The notes: generated by a model not told the origin, from the sequence alone. DNA of 64,000 nt from JAAUUJ01 sp964392245 (GCA_964392245.1 CAYMOX010000004.1:62001-126000), one strand, 5' to 3'; counted from the first letter of the stretch, positions 34,449 to 44,131 are shown. Translations and numbers: made by a program.

Positions 34449-35219
34449 TTAGCGCTCCTGACGGCTGCGGGGAATCTCCTCAATCTGCTCCAACGGGATC
34501 GGAGGTAGTTCCGGCTGCCCTCCACCCCCAGTGAGCTGGGATAGACGCCGCGAGACCTCATCATCCATCAGCATCTGGTTGAGTTCTGTTTCCATCTGGG
34601 CATTCGGATCTTCCGAGAGTTCGTTGAGGGCCTGCACCTTCAGTTGCCGCCGTTCCACAGCACTCTTCGCTGCTTCAAACTGAGATTTGGCGGAATCGAT
34701 GTTGTAGCTGTTGTTCACCCGTGTCATTTGCTCCAGGGCTTGATTGACCTCTTGAATATCTTTGAGGTTGATCAAATCGCTCTTGCGGGCCGCGAGGGCT
34801 TCCTTCTCTCGTGCTAGCTTTTGTTTAGCCGCCTGCACATAACGCTCAGCCGTTTCCACATTTTCTTTGAGGGGACCTAAAATGCGCTCCACCTCAATGG
34901 CTCTGGACATCGCCAATCGCGCCGCCGCCTGATCCCCCTGTTGAGCCGCCAGCTTGGCTTTGTTTTCCCAGGACTGGTACTCCCGCACCTTGAGGAGGTA
35001 TTTTTGCTCGGCGCGCTGATAGGCTGCCACCTGAGTGGCCACCGCCTCCGTCAGTTTCTGCACTGATTCCTGCATGGCTCGCAGCGATTCTTCCGCCACC
35101 TGCACAGCACTTGCCCCCCCCTGCTCCACCGGCATCCCCCAGAGCCAGTTCCAGGTGCCCACAATGACACTGCCTGCCTTTTGTCCGAAGATTCCGTAGA
35201 TGACCTTGCGTGCACCCAT
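34449..35219 (-). CDS. PspA/IM30-family paralogue
   Basis: 256 residues from ATG 35219 with GGAGAAGG upstream. The body (about 45-215) is a long coiled coil typical of PspA/Vipp1 ESCRT-III-like proteins (QESVQKLTEAVATQVAAYQRAEQKY, LGPLKENVETAERYVQAAKQKLAREK). The N-terminus differs from classical Vipp1: instead of an amphipathic helix it has KVIYGIFGQKAGSVIVGTWNWLWGMP, which is hydrophobic and Gly/Trp-rich. The C-terminus is Gly/Pro-rich. It is likely membrane-associated and distinct from the essential Vipp1. Confidence 0.75.
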   Translation of the reverse strand: MGARKVIYGIFGQKAGSVIVGTWNWLWGMPVEQGGASAVQVAEESLRAMQESVQKLTEAVATQVAAYQRAEQKYLLKVREYQSWENKAKLAAQQGDQAAARLAMSRAIEVERILGPLKENVETAERYVQAAKQKLAREKEALAARKSDLINLKDIQEVNQALEQMTRVNNSYNIDSAKSQFEAAKSAVERRQLKVQALNELSEDPNAQMETELNQMLMDDEVSRRLSQLTGGGGQPELPPIPLEQIEEIPRSRQER

Positions 35220-35522
35220 AGCCTTCTCCCCTGGCAATCTCTGGTCTGTACTGATACCCAACCTAATTATAGTGATCGGCTCCCGATCTCAACCGCTATG
35301 CTACTCTCCCCTGCACGACTGGCAAGCTCATGCCCTGAATTCCATGAGTTCCATATCTTAGTGTTAAAATGTGTGACGGATATCCGGTTAAATTTAGTAA
35401 CCCAATCACCGTGATCTTGACTTCCCGAAATTTTCTCGTCAGGCATTCCTTTGCCCAGAATTCGTTCCTCCTAGCCTTGAAGCGTAACCGGCTTCTGAAT
35501 TCGCCTCAGGAGATCTAGGTTG
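35220..35522. other. Intergenic region without a gene
   Basis: A 303 bp divergent spacer between the PspA-like gene and the SDR gene. It must contain both promoters. A 6 bp inverted repeat CTCATG/CATGAG (35327-35348, 10 base loop) is the only symmetry I see. AAAATGTG-type AT-rich sequence around 35362 could be a -10 region. No RNA gene is recognisable. Confidence 0.5.
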
Positions 35523-36254
35523 ATGAATTCACCCTCAGTTAAGCCCCGCAGGGCACTGATCACGGGGGCTAGCCGTGGTATTGGTCTGGCCGTAGCGGAA
35601 CGGCTAGCAGCAGTTGGAACCGAGGTTGCCCTGGTGGCTCGCTCCAATGATCAGCTTCAGGAGGTTTCAGCTGCAATTCAGGCCAGGGGTGGGCATGCGC
35701 ATCCTCAGGTTCTGGATTTGCTGGATCTGCAACACCTTCCTCAGCAATTGCAGGCACTTCTGGAGCGTCTAGGAGGCTGTGATCTGCTGATCAACAACGC
35801 TGGGATGGGCTACACTGCCCCGGTCGCCGATACCCCTCTGGCGGACTGGCAGAAAGTGATGGATTTGAACTTAACCGCAGCCTTTCTCTGTATTCAGGCG
35901 GTTCTCCCCACCATGCGACAGCAACAGGTGGGCACGATTGTGAATGTGGTTTCGATTGCAGGTAAACAGGCGTTCCCTGACTGGGGAGCTTACAGCGCTA
36001 GCAAGTTTGGGTTGATGGGATTGAGTCAGGCCTTGGCTCAGGAAGAACGTAGCCATGGCATTCGCGTCACTGCCTTTTGCCCAGGTGCAGTTGACACTGA
36101 TCTCTGGGACTCCGAAACGGTGCAAACGCAGCTGGATCGTTCCCAGATGCTGCGGGTAGAGGATGTGGCGGATTATCTGGTGCAGCTGGTGCTATCCCCC
36201 CCCACGGTGGTGGTGGAGGAAATTGTGTTAATGCCCGCCGGGGGAGTGTTGTAA
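35523..36254 (+). CDS. Short-chain dehydrogenase/reductase
   Basis: 243 residues from ATG 35523, nine bases after CAGGAG. The classical SDR motifs are complete: TGASRGIG for NAD(P) binding, NNAGMGY, the catalytic Ser in VVSIAGKQ and the YSASK pair. The Arg after TGASRG and A-R in VALVARSN suggest NADPH preference. The substrate is unknown; the sequence resembles 3-oxoacyl-ACP reductase-like proteins of cyanobacteria. It is followed 61 bp later by folE, and a pteridine-related role is conceivable but only by position. Confidence 0.85.
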   Translation: MNSPSVKPRRALITGASRGIGLAVAERLAAVGTEVALVARSNDQLQEVSAAIQARGGHAHPQVLDLLDLQHLPQQLQALLERLGGCDLLINNAGMGYTAPVADTPLADWQKVMDLNLTAAFLCIQAVLPTMRQQQVGTIVNVVSIAGKQAFPDWGAYSASKFGLMGLSQALAQEERSHGIRVTAFCPGAVDTDLWDSETVQTQLDRSQMLRVEDVADYLVQLVLSPPTVVVEEIVLMPAGGVL

Positions 36255-36315
36255 ACCCTGACTGTTTCGGTTTGTCACTTCTGATTTTATTTTTTATGGG
36301 AGGACTGTCTCTATC

Positions 36316-37026
36316 ATGACAATTGCAAAAAGTGGCCCTAACTCTTCTCAAAGTGAGCCACAGGCGTTGGGAAATCGGTTAGAGCGCAATGGCACGTTAC
36401 CGCTACACCCCGTGCAGGAGGGGCAGACCCAAAGCCATGAGGACTGCCGTTCTGCTATTTCGCAAGCGGAGATGATCGCAGCTGCGGAAACTCTGATCAA
36501 GGGTCTGGGGGAAGATCTGTCTCGCGAGGGTTTGGCCAAGACCCCTCAGCGGGTGGTGGAAGCACTACAGTTCCTCACCGGTGGCTATGATCAGTCTCTG
36601 GAGGAGCTGGTGAATGGAGCCATTTTTGATGTCGGTCATGACGAGATGGTTCTGATCCGCGATATCAGCCTCTTCAGCCTCTGTGAGCACCACATGCTGC
36701 CCTTTATTGGCCGTGCTCATGTGGGCTACATCCCCACCCAGAAAGTGGTGGGCTTAAGCAAGATCGCTCGGATTGTGGAAATGTATGCACGGCGATTACA
36801 GGTACAAGAACGCCTCACCCGTCAGGTGGCCGAGTCCCTGATGGAGGTGCTGGAGCCCCAGGGCGTAGCGGTGGTGATTGAAGCCACTCACATGTGTATG
36901 GTGATGCGGGGAGTGCAGAAACCGGGATCCTGGACGGTGACCAGTTCCATGACCGGGGTATTCCAGCAGGACTCCAAAACCCGAGAAGAATTTTTGAACC
37001 TGATCCGTCATCAGGTCAATTTCTAG
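36316..37026 (+). CDS. folE: GTP cyclohydrolase I
   Basis: 236 residues. The C-terminal 180 residues are the FolE core: GEDLSREGLAKTPQRVVEA, the zinc/active-site SLCEHHMLPFIGRAHVGYIP, GLSKIARIVEMYARRLQVQERLT and VVIEATHMCMVMRGVQKPGS. The first 50 residues form a polar variable extension. It converts GTP to dihydroneopterin triphosphate for folate and pterins. GGGAGGA lies about 12 bases before the ATG. Confidence 0.96.
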   Translation: MTIAKSGPNSSQSEPQALGNRLERNGTLPLHPVQEGQTQSHEDCRSAISQAEMIAAAETLIKGLGEDLSREGLAKTPQRVVEALQFLTGGYDQSLEELVNGAIFDVGHDEMVLIRDISLFSLCEHHMLPFIGRAHVGYIPTQKVVGLSKIARIVEMYARRLQVQERLTRQVAESLMEVLEPQGVAVVIEATHMCMVMRGVQKPGSWTVTSSMTGVFQQDSKTREEFLNLIRHQVNF

Positions 37027-37124
37027 TCTCCTGGCAGAAACAGAGATCCGGTTTGCCCGCCGCCGCATCCCTTAAATTCACCGTAGACTGAGACTGTAGC
37101 ACTCTTTTCGAAGGAAACTGTCCT

Positions 37125-37361
37125 ATGGCCATGCCCCTCACCACAGAAAGTGTAGAAAAAGTTCTGGATCAGCTCCGCCCCTACCTGATGGCAGATGGAG
37201 GCAATGTCGAGCTGGTCGAGCTGGATGGACCTGTTGTGAAATTGCGGCTGCAGGGTGCTTGTGGGTCTTGTCCCAGTTCAACCATGACGCTTCGCATGGG
37301 CATTGAACGCAAGTTGCGGGAAGAAATCCCTGACATTTTGGAAGTTGAGCAGGTGCTCTAG
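37125..37361 (+). CDS. nfu: NifU-like iron-sulphur cluster scaffold (Nfu type)
   Basis: 78 residues consisting only of the NifU C-terminal domain, with LRPYLMADGGNVELVEL and the cluster-binding CxxC in GACGSCPSS. It matches the cyanobacterial CnfU/NfuA scaffold that assembles a [4Fe-4S] or [2Fe-2S] cluster for photosystem I and ferredoxins. AAGGA lies about 12 bases before the ATG. rseP follows after 3 bp and nth abuts rseP, so an Fe-S scaffold is co-expressed with an Fe-S DNA glycosylase. Confidence 0.94.
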   Translation: MAMPLTTESVEKVLDQLRPYLMADGGNVELVELDGPVVKLRLQGACGSCPSSTMTLRMGIERKLREEIPDILEVEQVL

Positions 37362-37364
37362 ATC

Positions 37365-38471
37365 ATGTTTGTTTTAGCCTCTATTGGGATCCTGGCGATC
37401 CTTATCTTGGTGCACGAGTTGGGACACTTTGCGGCGGCCAAGCTGCAGGGAATTCATGTCAATCGTTTCTCCCTAGGCTTTGGTCCGGTGCTCTGGCGGT
37501 GGCAGGGAACGGAAACGGAGTACGCCGTCCGAGCATTGCCGTTAGGGGGCTTTGTGGGTTTTCCCGATGATGACCCGGATTGCCCTTACCCTGTGGATGA
37601 CCCCGATCTGCTGCGCAACCGTCCCGTGCCGGATCGGCTGGTGGTCATGAGTGCCGGGGTGCTGGCGAACCTGGTGTTTGCCTATCTGGTGCTGGTGTTG
37701 ATGTTTGCCACGATTGGGATCCCCAGGCCAGGTCCCTATCAACATCCGGGAATCTTAATCCCGCAGGTGATTCCCGAGAGTCCAGCTCAGTCAGCAGGGT
37801 TAGAGGCTGGGGATGTGCTGCTGGCCGCCAGCGATCAAAGTTATGAGTGGGTAGACACTCCCGCGGAAGCCGACATGGCGATTCAATCCTTCCAGACCCT
37901 GGTTCAGGAACACCAAAATCAGTCTCTGGAGCTGCAGGTGCTGCGGCCCCGTCTCTCGGAAACTCTCTCGCTCTCGGTGCAACCCCAGGTCAACTCAGAG
38001 GGAGTCCCTGTGATTGGGGTAAATCTGGCACCGAATCAGCAGATGGTTTTGATGCCCGCCGATCATCTCCTGCAGATCTTTGCAGAAGCCTCCAACGCCT
38101 ATCAGCGGGTGGTCATGATCAACGTGGAGGGCTTCAAGCAGCTGATCCAGAATTTTGCCAGCACCGCCAACCAGGTTTCCGGGCCGGTGGGGATCATTAA
38201 AATTGGTGCCGAACTGGCAAAATCGGACGCGGCCAGCCTGTTTAACTTCACCGCCCTGATCAGTATCAACCTGGCTATTATCAATCTCTTGCCCCTGCCA
38301 GCGTTGGATGGGGGACATATTGCCTTCCTCCTGCTGGAGGCCCTGCGGGGTAAACGACTCCCCAAGCAACTGGAGGAACGGGTGATGCAAACGGGTCTGG
38401 TGCTGATTTTAGGCCTGGGGGTGGTGTTGATTTTTAAGGATACGATTGCCATCGTCACCGGAGCCGGGTGA
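37365..38471 (+). CDS. rseP: Site-2 intramembrane metalloprotease (RseP type)
   Basis: 368 residues with the zinc-binding HELGH in the first helix (LVHELGHFAAAKLQG), a single PDZ domain (about 120-210, VIPESPAQSAGLEAGDVLLA) and the second zinc ligand in NLLPLPALDGGH. It cleaves membrane-bound regulators such as anti-sigma factors. The family in plastids includes EGY-like and ARASP proteases. It ends in TGA immediately followed by the ATG of nth. Confidence 0.93.
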   Translation: MFVLASIGILAILILVHELGHFAAAKLQGIHVNRFSLGFGPVLWRWQGTETEYAVRALPLGGFVGFPDDDPDCPYPVDDPDLLRNRPVPDRLVVMSAGVLANLVFAYLVLVLMFATIGIPRPGPYQHPGILIPQVIPESPAQSAGLEAGDVLLAASDQSYEWVDTPAEADMAIQSFQTLVQEHQNQSLELQVLRPRLSETLSLSVQPQVNSEGVPVIGVNLAPNQQMVLMPADHLLQIFAEASNAYQRVVMINVEGFKQLIQNFASTANQVSGPVGIIKIGAELAKSDAASLFNFTALISINLAIINLLPLPALDGGHIAFLLLEALRGKRLPKQLEERVMQTGLVLILGLGVVLIFKDTIAIVTGAG

Positions 38472-39179
38472 ATGGTGAAGAAGCGCAGCAAAAAACAGCG
38501 AGCACTGGAAATTCTGATCCTGCTGAAACGACATTATCCGGATGCCACCTGTTCTCTGCACTATCAGACCCCCTTGCAGTTGCTGGTGGCTACGATCTTG
38601 TCGGCTCAATGCACTGACGAACGGGTCAACATGGTTACTCCGGAATTGTTCCGGCGCTTCCCTGATGCTCCGGCCCTGGCAGCGGCTGATCGGTCGGACA
38701 TTGAACAACTGATCCGATCCACAGGCTTTTACCGGAATAAGGCCAAACATATTCAGGAGGCCAGTCGCAAGATTGTCGAAACGTTTGAGGGCAGGGTTCC
38801 CCAGACGATGCCAGAGCTGTTGACGCTGCCGGGTGTGGCCCGCAAAACCGCTAACGTGGTGCTGGCTCATGGGTTTGGCATCAATGCTGGGGTGACGGTC
38901 GATACTCATGTCAAGCGGTTGAGTGCTCGGCTAGGCCTCACGTCTCATCAAGATCCTGTCCGAATCGAAAAAGATCTGATGCAGCTTCTCCCCCGTCCGG
39001 ATTGGGAAAACTGGTCGATTCGCCTGATCGAACATGGCCGGGCCATCTGTGATGCCCGTAAACCTCTCTGTCAATCCTGCTTTTTGGCGGATCTCTGTGA
39101 CACCTATCAAAAACAGCAATCCCTGGCCAGACAGGCTTCTGCTTCTCGGTCTACCCCCAAACCTCAAGTCACAGCCTGA
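38472..39179 (+). CDS. nth: Endonuclease III
   Basis: 235 residues. The helix-hairpin-helix LTLPGVARKTANVVL, the catalytic Lys (in this HhH, GVARKTANVV) and Asp (GVTVDTHVKRLS), and the C-terminal [4Fe-4S] ligands C-X6-C-X2-C-X5-C (CDARKPLCQSCFLADLC) are all present. It removes oxidised pyrimidines and nicks the abasic site. It starts directly after the rseP stop with no spacer and converges on trpD with a 6 bp gap. Confidence 0.95.
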   Translation: MVKKRSKKQRALEILILLKRHYPDATCSLHYQTPLQLLVATILSAQCTDERVNMVTPELFRRFPDAPALAAADRSDIEQLIRSTGFYRNKAKHIQEASRKIVETFEGRVPQTMPELLTLPGVARKTANVVLAHGFGINAGVTVDTHVKRLSARLGLTSHQDPVRIEKDLMQLLPRPDWENWSIRLIEHGRAICDARKPLCQSCFLADLCDTYQKQQSLARQASASRSTPKPQVTA

Positions 39180-39195
39180 TCGACACTAATCAGGC
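39174..39195. terminator. Stem-loop spanning the convergent stops of nth and trpD
   Basis: GCCTGAT and ATCAGGC form a 7 bp stem with an 8 base loop covering both stop codons. There is no T-run on either side, so it may stabilise mRNA ends or act as a weak two-way terminator. Confidence 0.4.
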
Positions 39196-40226
39196 CGCAA
39201 AAATTCCAGTAACTGGGTTAACCGATCCCAGGCAGATCCCTCCTGCAAAATTGACAGAGCCATTTCGACTCCCCTGGCCCAGGTGTCCACCTTTCCCGCC
39301 ACCTGCAATGCCAGAGCACTATTGAGAGCCACGACATCCCGCTGAGCTGGGGTTCCTTTTCCCTGTAACACCTGCTGCAGGATCTGAATATTGTCCTGCA
39401 GATCTCCGCCTTTGAGGGCCTCCAAAGGAGCGGGTGTGAGGCCAAAATCAGAGGCAAGAAGGGAAAAAGATGTGACCTGCCCTGACTGCAACATGCCCAG
39501 ATCAGTCGGTAACTGCAGTCCAGCTTCATCCAACCCCTCCCGGCTGTGGAGAACGATAGCCCGTTCAGATCCCAGCAGACGCAGGGCTTCGGCCACGGTT
39601 AAGACCAGCTTAGAATCATAGACCCCAATGATCTGACGGTTGGGGCGCAGGGGGTTCACGAGGGGGCCCAGGAGATTGAAAATGGTACGGATCTTCAGGG
39701 CACGCCGATAGGGGATCACCGCCCGCATGGCAGGATGCCAGTTGGGGGCAAATAAAAAGGTAATGCCCACTTCGGTGAGAGCGGCACGGATCTGTTCACT
39801 GGGAGCAGCCAGATGAATCCCTAACCCCTCCAGGACATCGGCAGACCCCACCTTACTAGAGGCAGAGCGGTTCCCATGCTTGGCCACGGGCACTCCCGCA
39901 GCACTGACCACAAAAGCCACGGCAGTTGAAATATTAAATGTGCCCGCCTGATCCCCGCCGGTACCACAGGTATCCACCAAAATCGGCAAGTTAGCGGCTT
40001 CCCCCACGGCGGCTCGTTGCAGCACCCGCGCCATCCCCGCCAGCTCAGGAGCACTGATCCCCTTGGCCTGCAGGGCTGCCAGAATCGCTCCGGAGAGGAC
40101 ATCAGGGACTTCGCTATCCAACCACCCATTCATCAATAACTCCGCCTGAGCTTCGGAGAGCGACTGTTGATCCAGAAGCTGTTGGAGCAATTGCGGCCAG
40201 AGACTGGAGACTTCTACAGCGGACAT
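39186..40226 (-). CDS. trpD: Anthranilate phosphoribosyltransferase
   Basis: 346 residues. Family signatures are VDTCGTGGDQAGTFNISTAVAFV (PRPP-binding), KHGNRSASSKVGSADVLEGLG, NWHPAMRAVIPYRRALKIRTIFNLLGPLVNP and VLHSREGLDE. It adds PRPP to anthranilate in tryptophan synthesis. As in other cyanobacteria trp genes are dispersed, and no other trp gene is in the window. Confidence 0.96.
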   Translation of the reverse strand: MSAVEVSSLWPQLLQQLLDQQSLSEAQAELLMNGWLDSEVPDVLSGAILAALQAKGISAPELAGMARVLQRAAVGEAANLPILVDTCGTGGDQAGTFNISTAVAFVVSAAGVPVAKHGNRSASSKVGSADVLEGLGIHLAAPSEQIRAALTEVGITFLFAPNWHPAMRAVIPYRRALKIRTIFNLLGPLVNPLRPNRQIIGVYDSKLVLTVAEALRLLGSERAIVLHSREGLDEAGLQLPTDLGMLQSGQVTSFSLLASDFGLTPAPLEALKGGDLQDNIQILQQVLQGKGTPAQRDVVALNSALALQVAGKVDTWARGVEMALSILQEGSAWDRLTQLLEFLRPD

Positions 40227-40388
40227 AGGCGAATTGGCGCTCGGGAAATGATCGATTCATCCTTAACCGTACCACTGTTGTTGAGGGCACATACACGGTT
40301 CTTTCCTCTCAGGATTGAGCGGAATGCCCCAGGAGGATGGGAGTCGGACAGGGTAGACTAATGACCAGTTGCGGTGAGAGACAGCAGG

Positions 40389-41063
40389 ATGAGTGAGAGT
40401 GAAGGACAGGGTGGTGCCCTCCGGTTCTTGATCGTTGAGGATCATCCCGAAGTTGCTCAAAATAACTGTGAATGGCTACAGCGACTGGGCAATCAGGCGG
40501 AATGCACTATTGTGAGCTCACCCACCGATGCGCAGGCCCGCCTGAAGCGGGAACAACCGGATCTGGTGGTCACAGATATCCTTTACGGCCAGAACAGTGG
40601 AGAGCAGTCGGCAGAACCTGGACTGGACCTGCTGCGCCATATTTTTGAAACCTATCCCACCCTGAATGTCATGGCCTATTCCAGCGAACCGCTATTGCTC
40701 ACCCCCCTGGTGGGGTTGATCAGCAAGCACCAGGGAGGATTTGCAGCGGTCAACAAGATGGAACGGCGCAGTGTTTTTCTGGAGGGGGCCAAAAGTGCCC
40801 TGAATGGAGAACTGCGGATGCCGCGGGAGCTGCGGGGGTTAACAAAACTCACCGAGCGAGAAATTGAGGTCCTTACCCTTCTCTGCAAAGAAGCCCTGAC
40901 GGATCAGGCCATTGCCGATCGGATTCACACCAGCAAGAAGACTGTTCAGAACTGTATCCAACGCCTGAAGGAGAAGCTGGATGTTCTGGATGCAGAGGAA
41001 GAGGTGAACGCCAGGGTAGCCATGTGCATGATCGCCGTCAAGAACAAGATTATTCAGTGGTAG
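40389..41063 (+). CDS. NarL/LuxR-type response regulator
   Basis: About 224 residues. The receiver domain has FLIVEDHPEVAQNN, the Asp in LVVTDILYG and the Lys in AAVNKMERR; the third element is atypical because a longer loop (GQNSGEQSAEPG) follows the phosphorylation site. The LuxR helix-turn-helix is LTEREIEVLTLLCKEALTDQAIADRIHTSKKTVQNCIQRLKEKL. No kinase gene is adjacent, so it is an orphan regulator. GTG 40374 is an alternative start. Confidence 0.87.
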   Translation: MSESEGQGGALRFLIVEDHPEVAQNNCEWLQRLGNQAECTIVSSPTDAQARLKREQPDLVVTDILYGQNSGEQSAEPGLDLLRHIFETYPTLNVMAYSSEPLLLTPLVGLISKHQGGFAAVNKMERRSVFLEGAKSALNGELRMPRELRGLTKLTEREIEVLTLLCKEALTDQAIADRIHTSKKTVQNCIQRLKEKLDVLDAEEEVNARVAMCMIAVKNKIIQW

Positions 41064-41212
41064 ACCCTCCGGCGGGATGGGGGATCAGGGAACCGTGCGA
41101 TACCATCGGGTAGAGATCAACGATGCTTGCCGTGTTCTCAGTTACATCGGAGAGCCTGAAAATCAGGTTCTAATAGTAAGTTGTCAAGATCAAGTGCCGG
41201 AGCAAACTGCTC

Positions 41213-44131
41213 ATGACCAGCATGCCCAGCCTCACCACCTCTGCCTTGATCGGAGGAGACCCCCCGAACTCCACTTCTGTTTTCCAGCAGGCGGAATTGG
41301 ACCGAGCAGTGAAGGTGGATCGGCCCTGCAGCCCTTCCCTTCTGAATCTGCGATTACAAATGGTGGAGCACCTGTGGGAATCCGTGCTGGAAAGGGAGTG
41401 TGGTCCCCGCCTGCTGGATCTTCTGCGTCTGTTGCGGGCCACCTCTCTCGATGGTCAGGCTCCAGCTCAACCGCCGGAAGAGGTGCTGCAAATCGTGGAA
41501 CACCTGGGTTTGGATGAGGCGATTCAGGCGGCGCGGGCCTTTGCCCTCTTCTTTCAGCTGATCAATATTGTGGAGCAACATTACGAACGGGGCTCAGAAG
41601 CTGATCTGGCGGTTCGCAATGGTCACCACAAGTCGGTGCGGGAGTATGAAAAACTGGAGCGGCTCCTGCCTTATCTCAAGGCCCAGAATGTTCCTCCCGC
41701 CTGGATCGAGAGGCTGATGGCCGATCTGAGCATTCGCATGGTGTTCACAGCCCATCCCACGGAAATTGTGCGCCATACGATTCGGGAAAAGCAGCGCAGT
41801 TTCTCCGGGTTGCTGGGACAGCTGGACTGGGCAGAGCAGATGGATCGGGCCAAACTTCCCACCCTGCGAGAACAACTGGCGGAGGAGATTCTGCTCTGGT
41901 GGCGGACTGATGAACTGCACCAGGTGCCTCCCACCGTATTGAATGAAGTGGACTATACCCTCCACTACTTTGAAGAAGTTTTGTTTCAGGCGACGCCTCT
42001 CCTTCATGAGCATCTGTGCAACTCTTTGAAGGCAGCATTTCCTCAGGTGACCCCTCCCGCTGCCCATTGCTGCAGCTTCGGATCCTGGGTGGGAGCAGAT
42101 CGGGATGGCAATCCTTCCGTCACGGCAGAGGTAACCTGGCAAACGGCGATTTATCAAAGAAATCTTGTGCTGGGAAAATATCTGGAGTCGATCAAACAGG
42201 TGATTAAGACCCTGAGTGTTTCGCTGCACTGGGGGGATGTTGACAATCGACTTCTGGATACATTGGAGCAGGATCAGCATCGATTTCCTGAGATCTACGA
42301 CACCTACTCCGTCACCTACCGCCAGGAACCCTACCGCCTGAAATTAAAATTTATTCAACGCAAATTGGAGCTGACTCAACAGCGCAATGAACGCATGAAG
42401 CATCACCCCACCGAACCTTTGTTGGTGGAACATGCCTATACCAGTGCTGGGGAGTTTCTGGATGAATTGCTCCTGATCCAGGACAGTCTGGCCGCCACGG
42501 GGCTTTCCTGTCGGCGGTTGAATCATCTGATTGCCCAGGTGCAGGTGTTTGGGTTTTATCTGGCCAAGCTGGATGTGCGCCAGGACAGTGGCTATCACGA
42601 AGAAGTGCTGACCGAGGTTTTTGACTATCTGCATCTGCTCTCGGAGCCTTACAACGAAATGTCGGAAGCTGCCAAAGTGGAATTTTTGTTGCAGGAACTG
42701 CAGACCCGCCGTCCCTTCTGGCCCCCCGAGGCTCAGCTTTCCCCCAAAGCACAGGAACTGATCGATACCTTCCGGATGATTCGCCGCCTGCAAAAGGAAT
42801 TTGGTCAAGAGATCTGCCAGACCTACATCATCAGCATGTCCCGCTCCGTTAGCGATCTGCTGGAAGTCCTGCTCCTAGCGAAAGAAACCGGCCTCTTTGA
42901 TCCAATTAGCAGCACGGGATCGCTGGCAGTGGTGCCCCTGTTTGAAACGGTGGAAGACTTACGCCGTGCCCCCGAAGTCATGACAGCGATGCTGGATCTG
43001 CCCCTTTACCGCAGTTATCTACATCACCTGGGGGATTTGCAGGAAGTAATGCTGGGCTATTCCGACAGTAATAAGGATTCGGGGTTCCTCAGCAGTAACT
43101 GGGAGATCTACAAAGCTCAGCAAACCCTGCAGGATGTGGTGGATCAGTATCAGGTGAAGATTCAGATCTTTCACGGTCGGGGGGGATCGGTGGGTCGGGG
43201 TGGGGGTCCTGCGTATGAGGCCGTGCTAGCCCAACCTGGCCGCAGTGTGGGAGGCCGGATCAAGATCACCGAACAGGGGGAAGTGCTGGCCTCCAAATAC
43301 TCCCTGCAGGATCTGGCGGTCTATAACCTGGAAACCGTTACCAGTGCGGTGATTCAGGCCAGTTTGCTCCACAATTACTCCGAGGATTATAACGAGTGGT
43401 CTCGGCTGATGGAAACTCTGGCCAATGTGGCGCGGCAGGCCTATCGCTCGCTGGTGTATGAACAGGAAGGGTTTCTGGATTTCTTCCATGAAGTCACGCC
43501 AATTGAAGAAATCAGTCAGCTGCAGATCAGTTCCCGTCCAGCGCGGCGCAGCAGTGGCAAGCGAGATCTGAGTGGGTTGCGGGCGATTCCCTGGGTGTTT
43601 AGCTGGACCCAGATGCGTGTCTTACTGCCCGCCTGGTATGGGGTGGGGACGGCACTGCAGGGATACATTGATCAGGCCCCAGAGTTCAACCTGGGTCAGC
43701 TGCGCTTTCTCTACCGTGACTGGCCCTTCTTCCGGATGGTGATCTCCAAGGTGGAAATGACGTTGGCCAAGGTAGATCTGCAGATTGCCCAGCACTATGT
43801 GGATGAACTCACTTCCCCGGAGCGCCGGGAAACAGCGGATTACCTGTTCAGTCTGATTGCCACCGAGATGCGCCGCACCCGGCAGGTGGTTCTGGATATC
43901 ACCCAACATGAGCAATTGCTGGATAACGATCCGCGTCTGCAGCGCTCCGTGCATCTGCGCAACCGCTCCATTGTCCCCCTGGGTTACATTCAGGTCTCAC
44001 TGCTCAAACGCCTGCGGGAGCACAACGATGGTCGTCGCTCCTCCCGCACCCGCTACAGCCGTTCAGAACTTCTCCGAGGGGCCATGTTAACCATCAATGG
44101 GATTGCTGCAGGGATGCGAAACACAGGCTAA
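41213..44131 (+). CDS. ppc: Phosphoenolpyruvate carboxylase
   Basis: 972 residues. Catalytic signatures are complete: VFTAHPTEIVR with the essential His, the GYSDSNKDSGFLSSNWEIYKA stretch, FHGRGGSVGRGGGP, and the invariant C-terminal NTG. It fixes bicarbonate onto PEP to give oxaloacetate. The N-terminal 45 residues are variable, lacking the plant phosphorylation motif. It lies 149 bp after the LuxR-type gene. A 6 bp inverted repeat (44122-44138) covers its stop codon. Confidence 0.97.
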   Translation: MTSMPSLTTSALIGGDPPNSTSVFQQAELDRAVKVDRPCSPSLLNLRLQMVEHLWESVLERECGPRLLDLLRLLRATSLDGQAPAQPPEEVLQIVEHLGLDEAIQAARAFALFFQLINIVEQHYERGSEADLAVRNGHHKSVREYEKLERLLPYLKAQNVPPAWIERLMADLSIRMVFTAHPTEIVRHTIREKQRSFSGLLGQLDWAEQMDRAKLPTLREQLAEEILLWWRTDELHQVPPTVLNEVDYTLHYFEEVLFQATPLLHEHLCNSLKAAFPQVTPPAAHCCSFGSWVGADRDGNPSVTAEVTWQTAIYQRNLVLGKYLESIKQVIKTLSVSLHWGDVDNRLLDTLEQDQHRFPEIYDTYSVTYRQEPYRLKLKFIQRKLELTQQRNERMKHHPTEPLLVEHAYTSAGEFLDELLLIQDSLAATGLSCRRLNHLIAQVQVFGFYLAKLDVRQDSGYHEEVLTEVFDYLHLLSEPYNEMSEAAKVEFLLQELQTRRPFWPPEAQLSPKAQELIDTFRMIRRLQKEFGQEICQTYIISMSRSVSDLLEVLLLAKETGLFDPISSTGSLAVVPLFETVEDLRRAPEVMTAMLDLPLYRSYLHHLGDLQEVMLGYSDSNKDSGFLSSNWEIYKAQQTLQDVVDQYQVKIQIFHGRGGSVGRGGGPAYEAVLAQPGRSVGGRIKITEQGEVLASKYSLQDLAVYNLETVTSAVIQASLLHNYSEDYNEWSRLMETLANVARQAYRSLVYEQEGFLDFFHEVTPIEEISQLQISSRPARRSSGKRDLSGLRAIPWVFSWTQMRVLLPAWYGVGTALQGYIDQAPEFNLGQLRFLYRDWPFFRMVISKVEMTLAKVDLQIAQHYVDELTSPERRETADYLFSLIATEMRRTRQVVLDITQHEQLLDNDPRLQRSVHLRNRSIVPLGYIQVSLLKRLREHNDGRRSSRTRYSRSELLRGAMLTINGIAAGMRNTG

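Noticed and set aside
41077..41517. 146-codon frame overlapping the start of ppc
   Set aside because: Most of it lies within ppc in another frame and is Gly/Arg/Ser-rich shadow sequence.
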